Assembly (NCBI GenBank): GCA_029706075.1
Contig: JAINUG010000326.1
Span: forward strand, 261,001-325,000
DNA length: 64,000 nt
Source: Aldrovandia affinis
Lineage: Eukaryota > Chordata > Actinopteri > Notacanthiformes > Halosauridae
Direction of reading: 5' to 3'
The notes under the pieces were generated by a model, which was not told where the DNA came from, made no database searches, and worked only from the letters and a program-made list of their open reading frames with translations. Both the position numbers and the translations under genes were made by a program. Below, piece after piece: positions 61,785-64,000 of the stretch; position 1 is the stretch's first letter; each line of letters starts with the position of its first letter.

Positions 61785-64000
61785 CTTTAAGTAATGCTTC
61801 ACGATAAAGTATGGAGCACCTATTTAAGAAATAGGATGATAGTTCTCAGAATACTGAACACTGAGGCACTGCTAGGAGAGTACTGAAGCCTGAACTTCCA
61901 AATGGCGCTTGTTTGCTGTTTCCTGCTGGAACACAGTGTACACACTGCCATGGCAGGGTGAGGTGATACCCAATTGACTGTACTTTATTCTCCTGAAGAA
62001 TGAGGTGTGAAGTGGAATAGCTGAGGTAAACATAAACTGAATTTGGTGAATGGTGGCTCCCTGAAATTAATTAGGAAATGAGATCACTCATTAAATAAAA
62101 AGGCCTGAACAAGAAAGAGTGTACGCCCTTCACTGAAAGGTGCTTCTGTGTCTCCTATGAAAACGTGCAAGCAAATATGCTCCCTCTCATAGTCCCTGGC
62201 ACATTGCGCGCGCACGGGTTGGTCTCTCTCTCAGTCCCTGGCCCGTTGAACACGCAGAAAGGTGGCTGAAAGGACACTGGAAACTCCTGGCTCCACACTG
62301 CCCTCTGCTGTCTGGAGAGCTTAATGCGCTTCCTTAGTGGACAGAGGTAAACCTCAGCTCCTCTCTGCCCGACCCCACACCACACAAAGGCTTAGTCGGC
62401 AGAGCAGCTCATCCCCAGGCCATCGACCCTCAGGTCCAACCACCCACTCCTTGAAATGACTCACTTCACTGAACGCGCCAGACAAAATAGCTGTTATCAT
62501 TTCCCCAAATGCTCTTTTTGAGCTTATAGTTTCGTCGTGATATTTACATCCTTAACTTGCTGGTAATGATTTTCATTAGGGTTAAACTACAGCTGCTGTC
62601 AATCTTGGGTCCCTCTGCAGCCAAACATGACCGTATGAGTAATTTGTTCTGGAGCTTCGCGGTGCGCTGAATGAGAAGCCGGCGGAGTTGACAGCTAATA
62701 TGATTTAGTAATCATGCAAAAACACACCAAGGACCCGTGCAAATTGATGAAGAGAAGCGTTTCTATGTGAGGTGACAGCGCAAAGTAATCTGTCACCCAT
62801 GGCAACGGCTCAGTCTGAGCCTGCCCCCGCTCACAGTGGCAGCCGGGAGCTCCGGGCACCGTGATTTGGACGGACCATTGCTCAAACATCCGTCTAAAGC
62901 GGCTTTCGCAGCGGGGGAAACGAAACCGGATCGACTGTTTCTTTTGTCTCAACGGGCCGGCCTGACAGCTAAAACGCGCTCACTCAGGCTCTCGGCCTGA
63001 CCTGGCTTCGTGCCAGACTACCTCCGGTGTACCATACTGTTGCGGATTTGAGTGCGGCATCGGATCGCACGCTCGCTCGCTCATTATAGCCACCCTGCTT
63101 GTGTGCGTTATAATTAACTTCACCTCTTTTCTAAAACGGAGTTGCAGTTGTTCCCAGTTGGGCTAACTACACAGTATTAATTCTGATTTTGCACAAGCAA
63201 ATGAACAACATTATTGGGTCATCTAATTAATTAGGGCTGTAGTTGTATAAGCAGGTCTTAAATAGCTGTTTTTCTATCTATACCACTGCACAGAGAAAAT
63301 GAGCATATGTGACTACACCAGTGGTAAAATTATAATTAGTTAGCTCTGTATATCAAGTAATGATACCATAAATAATGTTTGACAGAGCCAACTAGCTTGC
63401 TTATTCATTCATTATAATAACTATTGTAGCTGTTTTATTTAGCTGACTGTGTTGCATGTGATACTCTTTTAACCCTAAAAGCAGGGCTGGGATCAATTCT
63501 ATTTCCATTCTGTTAATTCAAGAAATGAATTCAAATTCAAATAATGTTCTATGAGGATTGTTCAATTAATTAATTGAATTACCATTCATTTCCTGAACTA
63601 AATGAATTGAATAGGAATTGACCCCAACCCTGGTAAAGAGGTAACTACCTTTCTCCCATTTTCTAGAAATCTATACAAGCACAGGAGACAGTTATAAAAA
63701 CGCAACCCTCATCATAAGTATCGATAGATGAACAAATCTACTGTATATTCCATAATTTAAAACTTTAAAGCTGGATTATCTTCAGCTCGTTAACCAACCC
63801 CAGCAATAGAAACACTGCAGTCGTGACGTTTATGTGGGGATCAGAATTGTGACCCATGTGTTTGTAGCCCCTGTACCACCACTGACTTTTCACAGGGATG
63901 CCAGTTCTGCTCCACACTGTCCTGTGAATCTGTGAAGCCTGCTGCTTGTGAACTATTTACTTGTTTGGGGGCTTTTAAAGAAGACAGGAAGCTGAAAGGA

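Larger units (their letters stand above)
60329..64000 (+). other. Start of TRPV4 intron 4
   Basis: The next TRPV4 exon (expected to begin with ELPLSLAA) is not found to the end of the window, so this is intron. It holds a SINE at 60523-60880, an old hAT-like MITE at 61601-61784, and a low-repeat, balanced-composition stretch at 62480-63130. Confidence 0.6.

Overview
This is a nuclear DNA window from a ray-finned fish, almost certainly a teleost. It holds spliced vertebrate genes with GT-AG introns and long low-coding introns. It also holds tRNA-derived SINEs with an L2-type 3' tail (the 'gtaagtcgctctggataagagcgtctgctaaatg'-like end common in fish), a decayed Tc1-like transposon, hAT-type MITEs and many CA/GT microsatellites. 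The species cannot be fixed from sequence alone. There is no bacterial, viral or CRISPR content.

Five protein-coding genes are visible, in the same order as on human chromosome 12q24.11 (recalled knowledge). (1) ANKRD13A, minus strand, first three coding exons only (107-1985), running off the left edge. (2) GIT2, plus strand, complete: 20 coding exons from 3136 to 25336, predicted 760 aa. (3) TCHP (trichoplein), minus strand, complete: 12 coding exons from 33867 to 27887, predicted 496 aa. (4) GLTP, plus strand, complete: 5 exons from 36415 to 41816, predicted 209 aa. (5) TRPV4, plus strand, first four coding exons (51586-60328), running off the right edge. All exon joins were checked for reading phase, and every join keeps the frame.

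Layout: ANKRD13A and GIT2 are divergent and share a 1.15 kb promoter interval. GIT2 and TCHP converge, with about 2.5 kb of A/T-rich 3' UTR-like sequence between their stops. TCHP and GLTP diverge across 2.5 kb. GLTP and TRPV4 are in tandem, separated by about 9.8 kb of non-coding sequence. The genes are not an operon or pathway; they are neighbours kept together by conserved synteny. Two of them (GIT2 and TCHP) act on adhesion, cytoskeleton or centrosome, ANKRD13A on endosomal sorting, GLTP on glycolipid transfer, and TRPV4 is a cation channel.

The most interesting signals are: a well-formed, phase-compatible 132-nt candidate exon inside GIT2 intron 18 that would insert 44 residues in the C-terminal helical domain; a GC-AG intron in GIT2; a (TG)n tract sitting directly on the ANKRD13A exon 3 acceptor; two hAT-like MITEs with perfect 8-bp target-site duplications; a four-element transposon nest in TCHP intron 1; and GCTAGC/TAGCTA-rich palindromic DNA concentrated around the gene starts. 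I found no wholly new gene system.
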